Of a stretch of 64,000 nucleotides of DNA, positions 43,842 to 51,536 are shown in pieces. The stretch is from NCBI GenBank assembly GCA_016703065.1, contig JADJCU010000001.1, forward strand, positions 620,001 to 684,000. Reading direction: 5' to 3'. Position 1 is the first letter of the stretch; every line of letters starts with the position of its first letter. The notes below the pieces were generated by a model. The model did not search any database. It saw nothing but the letters and a program-made list of their open reading frames with translations, and had not been told where the DNA came from. This stretch comes from a bacterium (GTDB lineage Bacteria > Electryoneota > RPQS01). The position numbers and the translations under genes are program-made.

Positions 43842-44806
43842 TGGAAACGCGTCGCTTAGGTAAATCCGGTTTGCAAATCTCCGAACTCGCGCTCGGCACT
43901 ATGACGATGGGCTGGCGCAACGATGAGCGCGAATCGCATCAGATTCTCGATGTGGCTTTTGACAACGGCATTACGTTGATTGACACAGCGGATATCTATT
44001 CGCGCTGGGTGGAAGGCAATCCCGGCGGAGTGTCGGAAGAATTTATCGGCCGTTGGCTGAAGACCAAGTCGCGCTATGATGTGGTGATTGCCACCAAGGC
44101 GCGGGGTCGGATGTGGGAAGGTCCGTCCGGTGAAGGCCTGTCGCGCATGCATCTAATCAAAGCGTGCGAAGACTCGCTGCGCCGGCTAAAGATTGATCAT
44201 ATCGATCTCTATCAATGCCACTATCCTGATGAATCGACGCCGATAGAAGAGACCGTCGAAGCGTTGGGCGAACTTGTGCATCAGGGCAAGGTTCGCTATT
44301 TGGGCTTGTCCAATTTCCCGGCGTGGATGCACGCGAAGATGAACGGCTATTCGGCGATGAAGGGCGAACCGATGTTCGTTTCGACACAGCCGAAGTACAA
44401 CTTGATTTGCCGCCGCGACGTGGAGAAGGAACTCGCGCCATACTGTCTCGATGCCGAAGTGGGTGTGATACCTTATTCGCCGCTCGAGGGCGGACTCTTG
44501 ACAGGTAAATATCGTCCGAATGAAGACGGTCCGGCGAATTCCCGGCATACGGTCAATGGCCGCGCTCAAGAGAAGCTGACGCCGCAAGTAGTGCGCACGC
44601 TCGAAACACTCGCGCAGGTCGCGACGCAGCGCGGCGAGACGATGACGCAAACTGCGCTCGTGTGGATGCTCTCGAAAGAGTTCATCACGAGCCCGATTAT
44701 CGGCGCAACATCGGTCGAGCAGCTGCTCGATTCGCTTCCCGCTGCCGGAAAACGCCTGTCGCTCGAGGAGCTTGATCTGCTCGATGAAGTCAGCGCGGGT
44801 CTGTAG
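43841..44806 (+). CDS. Aldo/keto reductase
   Basis: A 321-residue NADPH-dependent oxidoreductase of the TIM-barrel AKR family. METRRLGKSGLQISELALGT is the family start. Catalytic tetrad: Asp and Tyr in LIDTADIYSRW (about residues 45-55), Lys in VVIATKARG (about 86), His in DLYQCHYPDEST (about 127). The cofactor-binding end is ITSPIIGATSVEQLLDSL. Its ATG overlaps the ferredoxin stop. The substrate is unknown; yeast-type aldehydes or sugar keto groups are possible. Confidence 0.9.
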   Translation: METRRLGKSGLQISELALGTMTMGWRNDERESHQILDVAFDNGITLIDTADIYSRWVEGNPGGVSEEFIGRWLKTKSRYDVVIATKARGRMWEGPSGEGLSRMHLIKACEDSLRRLKIDHIDLYQCHYPDESTPIEETVEALGELVHQGKVRYLGLSNFPAWMHAKMNGYSAMKGEPMFVSTQPKYNLICRRDVEKELAPYCLDAEVGVIPYSPLEGGLLTGKYRPNEDGPANSRHTVNGRAQEKLTPQVVRTLETLAQVATQRGETMTQTALVWMLSKEFITSPIIGATSVEQLLDSLPAAGKRLSLEELDLLDEVSAGL

Positions 44807-44839
44807 ATAGTAGATTTTCTAATCAACATAGAACCGAAC

Positions 44840-45559
44840 ATGCTAAAACACACTTCAATCGGCAACGGCCCTCCCGTTGTGCTCTTGCCGTCGATGCTCG
44901 GGACCATCGACACCGAATGGCGCCCGTACATGCAGACCATCGCCGACTTGGGCTACTCGGTGATCGCCGTCGATTGGCCCGGCCACGCACAGTCGGAGAT
45001 GACCAAATCGTTCACATTCCGCGTGCTGGTTGAAGAGCTCGACGCGCTATTCAAGCACCTGAAGACCGAGCCCGCCGTGATCTTCGGCTATTCGATGGGC
45101 GGTTACGCCGCGCTGCACTATGCGCTGAAGAATCCGACGCGCGTGCTGGCGATCTGGATGCACGGCACGAAGTTCTACTGGTCGGGCGAAGAAGCCGAGA
45201 ACATGGCTGCCGAACTCGACATCGAGTGGATGCAGGAGAACAAGCCCGAGCGCTTGGAGAAGCTGCGCGCGATTCACGGCGAGAATCTGGACACGTTGAT
45301 GCCGTGGCTCTCGAAGATGGTCACCAACCTCCCAGACACGGGTCTTACACCGTACGAACTCGAGGACTTCAAGATTCCGGTGCTGGTCAGCGTGGGTGAC
45401 CGCGATGAACTCGTTCCGGTTACCGAGGCCTATGATCTGTATGACAGCCTGCCCAACGGTCAACTCGCGGCGTTCGCGGATACCAACCACCCGCTGCAAT
45501 CCGTCCGCGATCACGTATTCATTCCGGTCCTCAAGGATTTTCTGAATCGGCTGGATTAG
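44840..45559 (+). CDS. Alpha/beta hydrolase
   Basis: A 239-residue soluble hydrolase. The nucleophile elbow is VIFGYSMGGYAALHYAL (Ser near residue 77), the acid is in VLVSVGDRDELVPVTEAYD (Asp near 193), and the His is in AFADTNHPLQSV (about 219). PSMLGTIDTEW at residues 13-23 corresponds to the oxyanion strand, although the usual HG motif is missing there. The substrate is unknown; an ester or lactone is likely. It is 33 bp after the aldo-keto reductase and probably belongs to the same transcript. It ends at a strong bidirectional terminator. Confidence 0.85.
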   Translation: MLKHTSIGNGPPVVLLPSMLGTIDTEWRPYMQTIADLGYSVIAVDWPGHAQSEMTKSFTFRVLVEELDALFKHLKTEPAVIFGYSMGGYAALHYALKNPTRVLAIWMHGTKFYWSGEEAENMAAELDIEWMQENKPERLEKLRAIHGENLDTLMPWLSKMVTNLPDTGLTPYELEDFKIPVLVSVGDRDELVPVTEAYDLYDSLPNGQLAAFADTNHPLQSVRDHVFIPVLKDFLNRLD

Positions 45560-45594
45560 TTTAGCTGAACTGACGCGCTTAGCAGAGGAAACAC

Positions 45595-45624
45595 AAGCGG
45601 CGACTCAATCGAGTCGCCGCTTTG
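45595..45624. terminator. Bidirectional terminator between hydrolase and cassette B
   Basis: A perfect 12-bp stem AAGCGGCGACTC / GAGTCGCCGCTT with AATC loop, between convergent genes. Confidence 0.9.
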
Positions 45625-45647
45625 CTGTTTGTGCAATCTGCCGGTCG

Positions 45648-46076
45648 CTACCGAATCAGTAGCACCTTCTGTGAGAAGTTCACAGAATGGCGGACGATGT
45701 CCCGGACGCGGATGAAGTAGACGCCGCTGGCCAGCCGGTCAGCGCGAAGCGCGAACTCGTGGTGTCCGAAGAGCGGGCCGCGATGAAGCTCCGTCACGCG
45801 CTCGCCGAGGATGTTCAAAACCTCCACCGACCCAACAAACACATCGGGAATGTCAAGCGCAATCGTCGCCACCGAGTTGAACGGATTCGGGTAGACCGCC
45901 AGCGCAAACTCCCGCGCCAGTGTGCCATGTTCACGCGCCGCGTCAATCAGAAAGGATGTGTCGGGATACCACGGCTCGAAATTTACGGAGTCGGAAACGG
46001 AATCACCCAACCCGTCAGGATTCAGAACCGGATGGTACGGCCCGGTGGAATCGCCCCAATAGTTGAAACGCGCGTC
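45648..46076 (-). repeat. 429-bp inverted repeat, right arm
   Basis: The right arm of the inverted repeat that starts at 42843, encoding the linker and T9SS domain of the cassette B beta-helix protein. Both arms have exactly the same length and end at the stop codon. Confidence 0.9.
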
Positions 46077-47204
46077 GTTTGGTTCAGACGACCAATACGC
46101 CAGGCCATTGCCACTAAAAATGTTCTCGCGAGCAAAGACCTGCTGCCCGGTGGAAAAAACCGTGGCTCGATCTGAAGGCGAAAGCGAGTTGAATCGGTTG
46201 CTATTCATCACTACGGGCACGTTTGGCTCAATTTGGATAGCCTTGGCGCGATGCGTTACAATGCCCACAAAGAGGTTCGAGTCCACATGCGCGACTTCGC
46301 CCCCGGCGACCTCACACTCAATTACGATGGGTGTGATCTCAAATAGCTGTCTGAAAATGTTTCCGACAATCCAAAGCGGTTCGGTACAAACTCGGCTCAC
46401 ATGGACTCCAAAGAACACAAACTGTCCCGCCTCGAATAGATTGTACGTGATCGAACCGCTGCCGTCCGCCCATGCGATCCACGCGTTCGCCTCCGGTGCA
46501 TTGCCACTGAAAGCACACTCCGAGACAAGTAGACTATCGCCGGACATTAAGAGCGCGTAACCCGCTGGAGATCCGCGAAAGTCACAATTCAAAACACTGC
46601 TGCCTGCTCCACAGTTGATTAGGGCAAATCCTCCACCATCGAACAGGCTGTTTCGAGCCGAAACTTGATGCTCTTCCGCGCTGACGCAACCAACCGGATT
46701 GTTCATGAACCGGCACGAATCTAACTCTATTTGTTCATTTGCGCCTGCGGCACGGGCAATGCCATAGTATGTGGAGTCGAACAAACAGCTTGTGAGGTGT
46801 AGATGCAAGACATTTCCGACGATGCCGCCCGCAACATTGCGCGGGTACATCTGCGGGCCGTTACGAAACGCGATCCGCTCAATGAGAATCTGTGACAGCG
46901 GCTGCTCAATAGTCAGGCAAGCTAACTCCTCCGAGTGCAGAAGTGAACTCGGGTCAACGACCGGCAAGTTGACTAGCTGAGAATCGGGAACAACGTCACC
47001 GATAAGAGCGAAGTCAACGGGCGGTGCATACAGCGCCTCTGAGTATATACCTGACGCAACCACAACCGTGTCCCCCGACTCAATCGCGTCGAGAGCAAGC
47101 TGAATGGTTTGATAGTCACTCGGCACCCTTAGTACTGCTGCCCAAGCTGTACCGACTGATACCCACACCAACAGGTGCGCGAGGATTTTGTTATGGACAG
47201 GCAA
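45648..47204 (-). CDS. Beta-helix T9SS surface protein, cassette B
   Basis: A 518-residue paralogue of the cassette A protein. Signal peptide MPVHNKILAHLLVWVSVGTAW with Ala-Ala cleavage site, starting at TTG (47202-47204). The helix entry is YQTIQLALDAIESGDTVVVA, and there are many Cys/Asn coil positions (LTSCLFDST, ARNSLFDGGG, VLNCDFRGS). The linker NYWGDSTGPYHP and T9SS domain (AVYPNPFNSVATIALDIP to KVLLIR) end it. The upstream two-thirds differ clearly from cassette A while the last 429 bp are near-identical. The start lies within the end of the Cys-rich gene (14-bp overlap), so it is translationally coupled. Confidence 0.85.
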   Translation of the reverse strand: MPVHNKILAHLLVWVSVGTAWAAVLRVPSDYQTIQLALDAIESGDTVVVASGIYSEALYAPPVDFALIGDVVPDSQLVNLPVVDPSSLLHSEELACLTIEQPLSQILIERIAFRNGPQMYPRNVAGGIVGNVLHLHLTSCLFDSTYYGIARAAGANEQIELDSCRFMNNPVGCVSAEEHQVSARNSLFDGGGFALINCGAGSSVLNCDFRGSPAGYALLMSGDSLLVSECAFSGNAPEANAWIAWADGSGSITYNLFEAGQFVFFGVHVSRVCTEPLWIVGNIFRQLFEITPIVIECEVAGGEVAHVDSNLFVGIVTHRAKAIQIEPNVPVVMNSNRFNSLSPSDRATVFSTGQQVFARENIFSGNGLAYWSSEPNDARFNYWGDSTGPYHPVLNPDGLGDSVSDSVNFEPWYPDTSFLIDAAREHGTLAREFALAVYPNPFNSVATIALDIPDVFVGSVEVLNILGERVTELHRGPLFGHHEFALRADRLASGVYFIRVRDIVRHSVNFSQKVLLIR

Positions 47205-47644
47205 ATGAGGATTGCTCTATTCGTGCTGTCACGCGGCAACCCTGACCGCATGATGACCAGTCGACTTGTTCACAGTGAATTAGACAAGACCACAACGTGT
47301 ACAACGTTCCGTTGTAGAGACGAAAGCGCCCTGCTGTACAGGTTTTGTCGCATGGACTCCCGTCACAGTCTTGCGTGTGGCAGTCTTGGCCAATAGGGAA
47401 AGTATTATTGTAAACACGCGCGCAGCCTCGACAGTGCTTACAGTCCTTCGGGCAAGAGATCTCTACAGTCAGGTAGTAGCACGAATCACAAGTGACGCTG
47501 AAATTCTGTGGAACACATCCCGCGATGCTCCCGCAGTCGGTGAGGTCAGAGCACGTGCCGTCGATGACATAGACTGGAGTGCGCAGGCACTGTCCCCACG
47601 CGCTGCCTGAACAAATCAGCAAATAGAAAAAAATACAGCTTCAT
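47191..47644 (-). pseudogene. Secreted Cys-rich protein, cassette B (frame broken in signal peptide)
   Basis: From the ATG at 47642-47644 (ribosome site GGGAGGAAGCT) the frame reads MKLYFFLFADLF and goes astray. Removing one T from the T7 tract in TATTTTTTTC gives MKLYFFYLLICSGSAWG, an excellent signal peptide leading into QCLRTPVYVIDGTC. The mature domain follows the family pattern: FSVTCDSCYYLTVEISC, CKHCRGCARVY, YTLWSCLIHC, SCGQGC, VTARI. An internal start at MLICSGSAWG (47620-47622) would give a shortened leader. The T-run may be a read error, or a slippage site that switches the protein on and off. It is paired with the beta-helix gene downstream. Confidence 0.7.
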
Positions 47645-47692
47645 AGCTTCCTCCCGTTCTTATTGTTTCATGGCCTCGATGGACCGTATCAT

Positions 47693-47721
47693 AAGATACA
47701 ACCGGCCCGGCGGGAAGTCAA
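47693..47721 (-). promoter_or_regulatory. Cassette B promoter
   Basis: TTGACT, 17-bp spacer, TATCTT on the minus strand, 49 bp before the Cys-rich ATG. It is nearly identical to the cassette A promoter including flanking bases (GTGTGACTTTTGTACTC upstream). Confidence 0.75.
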
Positions 47722-47744
47722 GAGTACAAAAGTCACACAAAAAC

Positions 47745-47777
47745 AAAGCGGCGATTCCTTAATCGAATCGCCGCTTT
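47745..47777 (-). terminator. Terminator of the ECF sigma operon
   Basis: A perfect 13-bp stem AAAGCGGCGATTC / GAATCGCCGCTTT with 7-base loop, 10 bp after the stop of the small membrane protein. It closely resembles the hairpin at 45595. Confidence 0.9.
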
Positions 47778-47786
47778 CTGTTGCGC

Positions 47787-48101
47787 TCACTTGGCGTCTG
47801 CTTCCGGTGGTTCCGCTTTCCAGTCGCAGCACCCGCGCCAACTTACGCGCATCTTTTCTCGCTCTTCGGGGGTTAGCTTCTCCCAACGCCGATGCGACAT
47901 GTGCGGCGGACCGCAGTGATGTCCGCGCATCCCGCCGAAGAGAAGGCGCGACAGAACCAACAAGCCCAAAGACTGCCAATAGCCGATTTCGTTCACACCA
48001 GTTAGTCCGGGCAGAATCGCATTCCAAAGCCACATCACCGCGAAGGCTGCGAGAAACGCGATGGGGATCGCAAACAATGGAAAGAAGTACGGTCGTCTCA
48101 T
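47787..48101 (-). CDS. Small membrane protein with His/Cys tail, next to ECF sigma
   Basis: A 104-residue protein starting MRRPYFFPLFAIPIAFLAAF, with two membrane helices (about residues 5-26 and 40-56; NEIGYWQSLGLLVLSRLLFG is the second). The tail has a possible metal site (GHHCGPPHMSHRRWEKL), an acidic-basic stretch and GCCDW. Similar proteins are common directly downstream of ECF sigma factors in FCB bacteria and may act as a sensor or anti-sigma-like partner; that is inference. It lies 34 bp after the sigma gene in one operon. Confidence 0.75.
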   Translation of the reverse strand: MRRPYFFPLFAIPIAFLAAFAVMWLWNAILPGLTGVNEIGYWQSLGLLVLSRLLFGGMRGHHCGPPHMSHRRWEKLTPEEREKMRVSWRGCCDWKAEPPEADAK

Positions 48102-48135
48102 TTCTGTATGTCCTGTGAGTCGGTTGTTGCTTGAA

Positions 48136-48708
48136 CTAATCAATCTGAAAATCGCGGCGCACGAGTTCCATGCGAGTGCGCAGCTTCCGCACCGCGTAGC
48201 GTTTGCGCGAAATCAACGTCTTGGGGTTCTCGCCGGTGCGTTGAGCAATCTCGTTGAATGTCAACCCGTCGAGCTCATTCCAGATAAACACGGCGCGCTG
48301 CTCCGTCGGCAGTTCGTTGACCGCGATACGGAACTCTTCCCAAAGGAGTCGGCGCAGCGTCACGGTTTCGGGAGTGTCGCCGTCGATGAACATCAGATCG
48401 TCGAGCGTCTCGTCTTCATTGTGAACAAAGTCTATTTCGTTCATCGACAGCGGTCTCTTCTTGCGTTGGTTGTCGATGATCTTCGAACGCGCAACCTTAT
48501 ATAACCATGCGCCCATTTGCTCAATCTGGTCAAGATCGCCAACCCGGCTCAACTGCAGCCACACATCCTGCAGCAAATCTTCCGCATCACTCTCCGAGCG
48601 CACGCGATCCCGGATGAACCGCCACAGCCGCTTGCTGTACGTTTCTACCGTCGTGGTAATCTTGAAGTCGCGGACAGCTGTCATCGCGGCTGCGGAAGGG
48701 TTGGCCAT
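48136..48708 (-). CDS. ECF-type RNA polymerase sigma factor
   Basis: A 190-residue sigma factor. Region 2 is FIRDRVRSESDAEDLLQDVW (about residues 31-50) followed by GAWLYKVARSKIIDNQRKKR. Region 4 is NELPTEQRAVFIWNELDGLT with the helix-turn-helix EIAQRTGENPKTLISRKRYA (about 155-174). It has no extension and no neighbouring classic anti-sigma gene; a small membrane protein with a His/Cys tail follows instead. Two exported metal-ligand-rich proteins are encoded divergently and are likely targets, which would make this an envelope or metal-stress regulator. Confidence 0.9.
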   Translation of the reverse strand: MANPSAAAMTAVRDFKITTTVETYSKRLWRFIRDRVRSESDAEDLLQDVWLQLSRVGDLDQIEQMGAWLYKVARSKIIDNQRKKRPLSMNEIDFVHNEDETLDDLMFIDGDTPETVTLRRLLWEEFRIAVNELPTEQRAVFIWNELDGLTFNEIAQRTGENPKTLISRKRYAVRKLRTRMELVRRDFQID

Positions 48709-48832
48709 ATATATAGGAAGACGGGCATGGCCAGAAATTACTTTAATCCAGTGGGAATGTCCATGACCTGGCGTTAAACCTCAAACCGGCCCCGGCTGTC
48801 AAACCTACAGAAACCCGGAAGGAACTGGACCC

Positions 48833-49270
48833 ATGAAGATCCATTATCTGATCCCTCTCACCATGCTGATGCTGTTATCCAGCGGCCCGATGTTCGCCCA
48901 AATGGACTGGCAACAGAACGACAAGCCTTCCAAGGCTCCTGAATGTCGGCGCGATTGTCCGAACCCAGAGTGTAGGGAGCTTTACAAATCCAAAGAACAT
49001 AGAGAGATGGCCCGAGAGCATGCTCGTGAGTTTCGCTTTCATCGCAAGTTGGCGCGTGAGCATATGCGCGAGTTTCGAAACGACGGCCCTGGCCCGATGA
49101 TGCCCCCTGAACATCAAATGAGGCCCCCGCGGTTCGAGCACTTTCAACGACCCATGCACCCCTTTGGTCCCCAGCATTTCGGCCCCCCGGCACCGCAGCA
49201 AAAGCGGCCGATGGGTCCGCCACCGCACATGCGCCGCCACGACGGGAGACGCGGTCCGCGAGCGCTCTGA
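48833..49270 (+). CDS. Exported His/Met/Pro-rich protein
   Basis: A 145-residue protein. Signal peptide MKIHYLIPLTMLMLLSSGPM with cleavage near AQ; ribosome site CCGGAAGGAAC. The mature part has a Cys cluster (APECRRDCPNPECREL), a charged helix (HREMAREHAREFRFHRKLAREH style, about residues 55-80) and a tail of Pro, Met, His and Gln. The composition suggests binding of soft or borderline metals (Cu, Ni, Zn) or a Spy-like periplasmic chaperone role. It is divergent from the ECF sigma gene with a 124-bp shared intergenic region. I do not recognise a defined family. Confidence 0.65.
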   Translation: MKIHYLIPLTMLMLLSSGPMFAQMDWQQNDKPSKAPECRRDCPNPECRELYKSKEHREMAREHAREFRFHRKLAREHMREFRNDGPGPMMPPEHQMRPPRFEHFQRPMHPFGPQHFGPPAPQQKRPMGPPPHMRRHDGRRGPRAL

Positions 49271-49299
49271 CACGTGATTAACCTCTGAGGGAAACAAGA

Positions 49300-49920
49300 A
49301 TGAACAAGACATTGCTACTATCCGGCCTGCTCGCCGTGCTGCTCGTGACGAATCTTGTCGAAGCACGTGAGCGCTATCTCGAACGTATCCGCATTGAAGG
49401 CCGGATTGAATCTGTCCGTGGACAGGTGGCCTATATTCGAGATGACTGCGGAGCGCGCTTCAACGTGCATCTGGGCCCAGCATGGTATTGGGAAGATTCC
49501 GGATACAGGCTCCACAGCGGCTGCGATGTGACCATAATCGCCTGGCAGGATCCCTACGACGACTACTGTTATGCCGGCGAGATTCGGGGACGCGATTTCT
49601 GCTATGACTTGTGCGACAGCCGCGGCTATCCGCGCTGGTCTAATCGTGACTACTGTGACCGGAGTTGGAGACCGACGCGAACTTGGTTCGACATTGACTT
49701 TATCATCGGCGGACCGGTGTGGCATGCCGGCCCTCGCTACCACCATCGCCGCGACCGCGACCACTGTGATTGGAGGGATGACGATCATCATCGCGGCGGC
49801 CATGACCGAGATCGGGACAACGGCCGAGGCCGGGATAATGGCCGCGACCGGGATCGTGATCGCGATCGCGACCGCGACCACTGCAACAAGTCCGAACGTC
49901 GCACGTGGACGAGACGGTAA
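49300..49920 (+). CDS. Exported OB-like protein with Asp/Arg/His-rich tail
   Basis: A 206-residue protein. Signal peptide MNKTLLLSGLLAVLLVTNLVEA. Residues about 24-110 form a compact beta domain (IEGRIESVRGQVAYIRDDCG, GPAWYWEDSGYRLHSGCDVT) with four to six cysteines, like small OB-type periplasmic domains. The rest is low-complexity: a His/Asp/Arg region (PRYHHRRDRDHCDWRDDDHH) and then repeated Asp-Arg dipeptides with Asn-Gly breaks. The tail may bind metal or polyanions. It is 29 bp after the His/Met-rich gene, so they are probably one operon, opposite the ECF sigma gene. Confidence 0.65.
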   Translation: MNKTLLLSGLLAVLLVTNLVEARERYLERIRIEGRIESVRGQVAYIRDDCGARFNVHLGPAWYWEDSGYRLHSGCDVTIIAWQDPYDDYCYAGEIRGRDFCYDLCDSRGYPRWSNRDYCDRSWRPTRTWFDIDFIIGGPVWHAGPRYHHRRDRDHCDWRDDDHHRGGHDRDRDNGRGRDNGRDRDRDRDRDRDHCNKSERRTWTRR

Positions 49921-49943
49921 AAACAACCCTGGCACACATGTTC

Positions 49944-49974
49944 AAACGAGCGGTCTTCTGGCCGCTCGTTTTGC
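49944..49974 (+). terminator. Terminator of the His-rich gene pair
   Basis: A stem AAACGAGCGG / CCGCTCGTTT with an 8-base loop and T-rich end, 24 bp after the stop. Confidence 0.85.
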
Positions 49975-50135
49975 ATTTTGTGGCCGCTTGAACTCCTGAG
50001 TTGCTTCCTGTATCTTATGACTCGGGCCTTGTATCGGTGCTGCGCGGCCTATCTTTGTTGACCCCTGCCGCGCCTACTCGCCAACACCGCCTCGCTTGTC
50101 GATTTCTCTGGTCCGCGCATTCACTTTCGAAGCCT

Positions 50136-51137
50136 ATGTTCCAAGTCGCCGCTCTACTCCTCTGGCTCTGTTCGCTCGCGTATGCTGATATCGTCAGCGA
50201 GTCAGAACCGAACAATTCATTCGCGCAGGCGAACTTGATCTCGTGCGGTGACACGGTGCAGTGCGCACACCTTGACGGAGTTGGACCGGACTTCTTTCGT
50301 TTTGCCATGCCCGCAGGTGATTCGGTCTATCTGCGCACGCTCCTGTGCGAGACTCAAGAGTCGACGATCATCGTGCTCTATGACAGCGCGCAGCAGTTCA
50401 TCACGATGGACATCAACAATGGTCCGCAGGAATTCTCCGTGATCGGGTACTACTCGACCTATCCGCAGTACTGCTATGTCCAAATACTCAGCCGCTTCGG
50501 AAACTCGTTCAACACATACAACTTCGTTGTTGATTGCCTCGATCAGATCGTTGGGCTGCATGACGTATGCAGCACGGCGCGCCCGGTGACCTTCTTCCCG
50601 TATTATGACGAGTCGACTACCGCAGGCTGCGGCTCGGAGGGCGGAACCGCTGCACCCGATGTCTACTATGGTCTGTCCCTTGCGACTCCCGGCGACGTGT
50701 TCATTCAGATCTGCTCAGAGTTCTTTGACGCGCGCGTGCAGATTCTGACTCAATGCGTCTCGGGCTACATGGACGACGCCTCCGAGGGTACCTGCCAGCT
50801 GGGCGCCGATCTCTACTCCTTTGGATTGCTGCCACAGGATTACTATATTATGGTAGAGGGCACATCTCTTTTGCAGGCAGGCGCATTCAGCATTGAAGTC
50901 GCGCCTGTGTTACAAGAATGTCCCCCGGTGCCCTGGCTTGTCTTGGGGATCGTGGCCAACGAGCCGTTTCTTGAGTGGCCGGAGGTGCCCGAAGCGGATA
51001 GCTATTTGATCGAAGCCGCGCTGTCCGCTAACGGACCTTTTGAAGCGCTGGCCGTCACATCGCAGTCATTCTGGCAGGATCCGGTCGGGTTCGCACTTCC
51101 TCAAAGGTTTTATCACGTTCGCGCACTCTGTCAATAA
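50136..51137 (+). CDS. Secreted PPC-domain protein with FN3-like end
   Basis: A 333-residue exported protein. I chose the ATG at 50136 because it gives a clean signal peptide, MFQVAALLLWLCSLAYA; an upstream extension to 50001 is Arg-rich and not signal-like. The mature part begins SESEPNNSFAQANLISCGDT, the characteristic opening of bacterial pre-peptidase C-terminal (PPC) domains, followed by DFFRFAMPAGDSVYLRTL. A second similar unit follows (about residues 150-260), and then an FN3-like segment (FLEWPEVPEADSYLIEAA) to the end. Unlike most neighbours it has no T9SS domain. The function is unknown; PPC domains usually aid secretion or substrate binding. Confidence 0.75.
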   Translation: MFQVAALLLWLCSLAYADIVSESEPNNSFAQANLISCGDTVQCAHLDGVGPDFFRFAMPAGDSVYLRTLLCETQESTIIVLYDSAQQFITMDINNGPQEFSVIGYYSTYPQYCYVQILSRFGNSFNTYNFVVDCLDQIVGLHDVCSTARPVTFFPYYDESTTAGCGSEGGTAAPDVYYGLSLATPGDVFIQICSEFFDARVQILTQCVSGYMDDASEGTCQLGADLYSFGLLPQDYYIMVEGTSLLQAGAFSIEVAPVLQECPPVPWLVLGIVANEPFLEWPEVPEADSYLIEAALSANGPFEALAVTSQSFWQDPVGFALPQRFYHVRALCQ

Positions 51138-51146
51138 CCGCCGACC

Positions 51147-51509
51147 ATGTCCTCGCTTGTCCAGGAGTTTGAAACTTATCGCGCACGGATGAATGTGCGG
51201 ATTCTCGCGCAGGATCATCAGCCCGTCAAGCGCTTCTTTGGCGTCGACACGCTGACCTATCAGGACGGCGCGCTCGACCGCAAGACGAAAGAGATGCTCG
51301 GGCTTGTCTCGTCTCTCGTGCTGCGCTGTGATGACTGTGTGCGTTACCATATTCTTGAATGCCACAAACTCGGGGTCACTATCCCCGAGTTCTTTGATAT
51401 CTTCTCCGTTGGACTTGTCGTCGGCGGATCGATCGTTATTCCGCATATGCGCCGGGCGGTCGAGTTTCTCGACGAACTTGTCAAAGAGGAGCAACAAACG
51501 ACCGTTTAA
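51147..51509 (+). CDS. AhpD-like / carboxymuconolactone decarboxylase family protein
   Basis: A 120-residue all-helical protein. The AhpD-type redox motif appears as RCDDCVRYHILECHKLG (Cys-x-x-Cys near residues 61-64, with the following His three residues on). The N-terminus MSSLVQEFETYRARMNVRIL and VSSLVLRCDDC fit the small CMD family. By family, the pair of cysteines reduces peroxides or relays thiol equivalents. It lies 9 bp after the PPC protein and 27 bp before a PLP enzyme; the three may be one transcript. Confidence 0.8.
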   Translation: MSSLVQEFETYRARMNVRILAQDHQPVKRFFGVDTLTYQDGALDRKTKEMLGLVSSLVLRCDDCVRYHILECHKLGVTIPEFFDIFSVGLVVGGSIVIPHMRRAVEFLDELVKEEQQTTV

Positions 51510-51536
51510 CTTACTTAGGCGACCCGCCTGCCCACA

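Noticed and set aside
49800..49900. A tandem DNA repeat array with regulatory meaning
   Set aside because: The GATCGCGATCGC-like repetition encodes the Asp-Arg tail of the exported protein in frame, so the coding explanation is sufficient.
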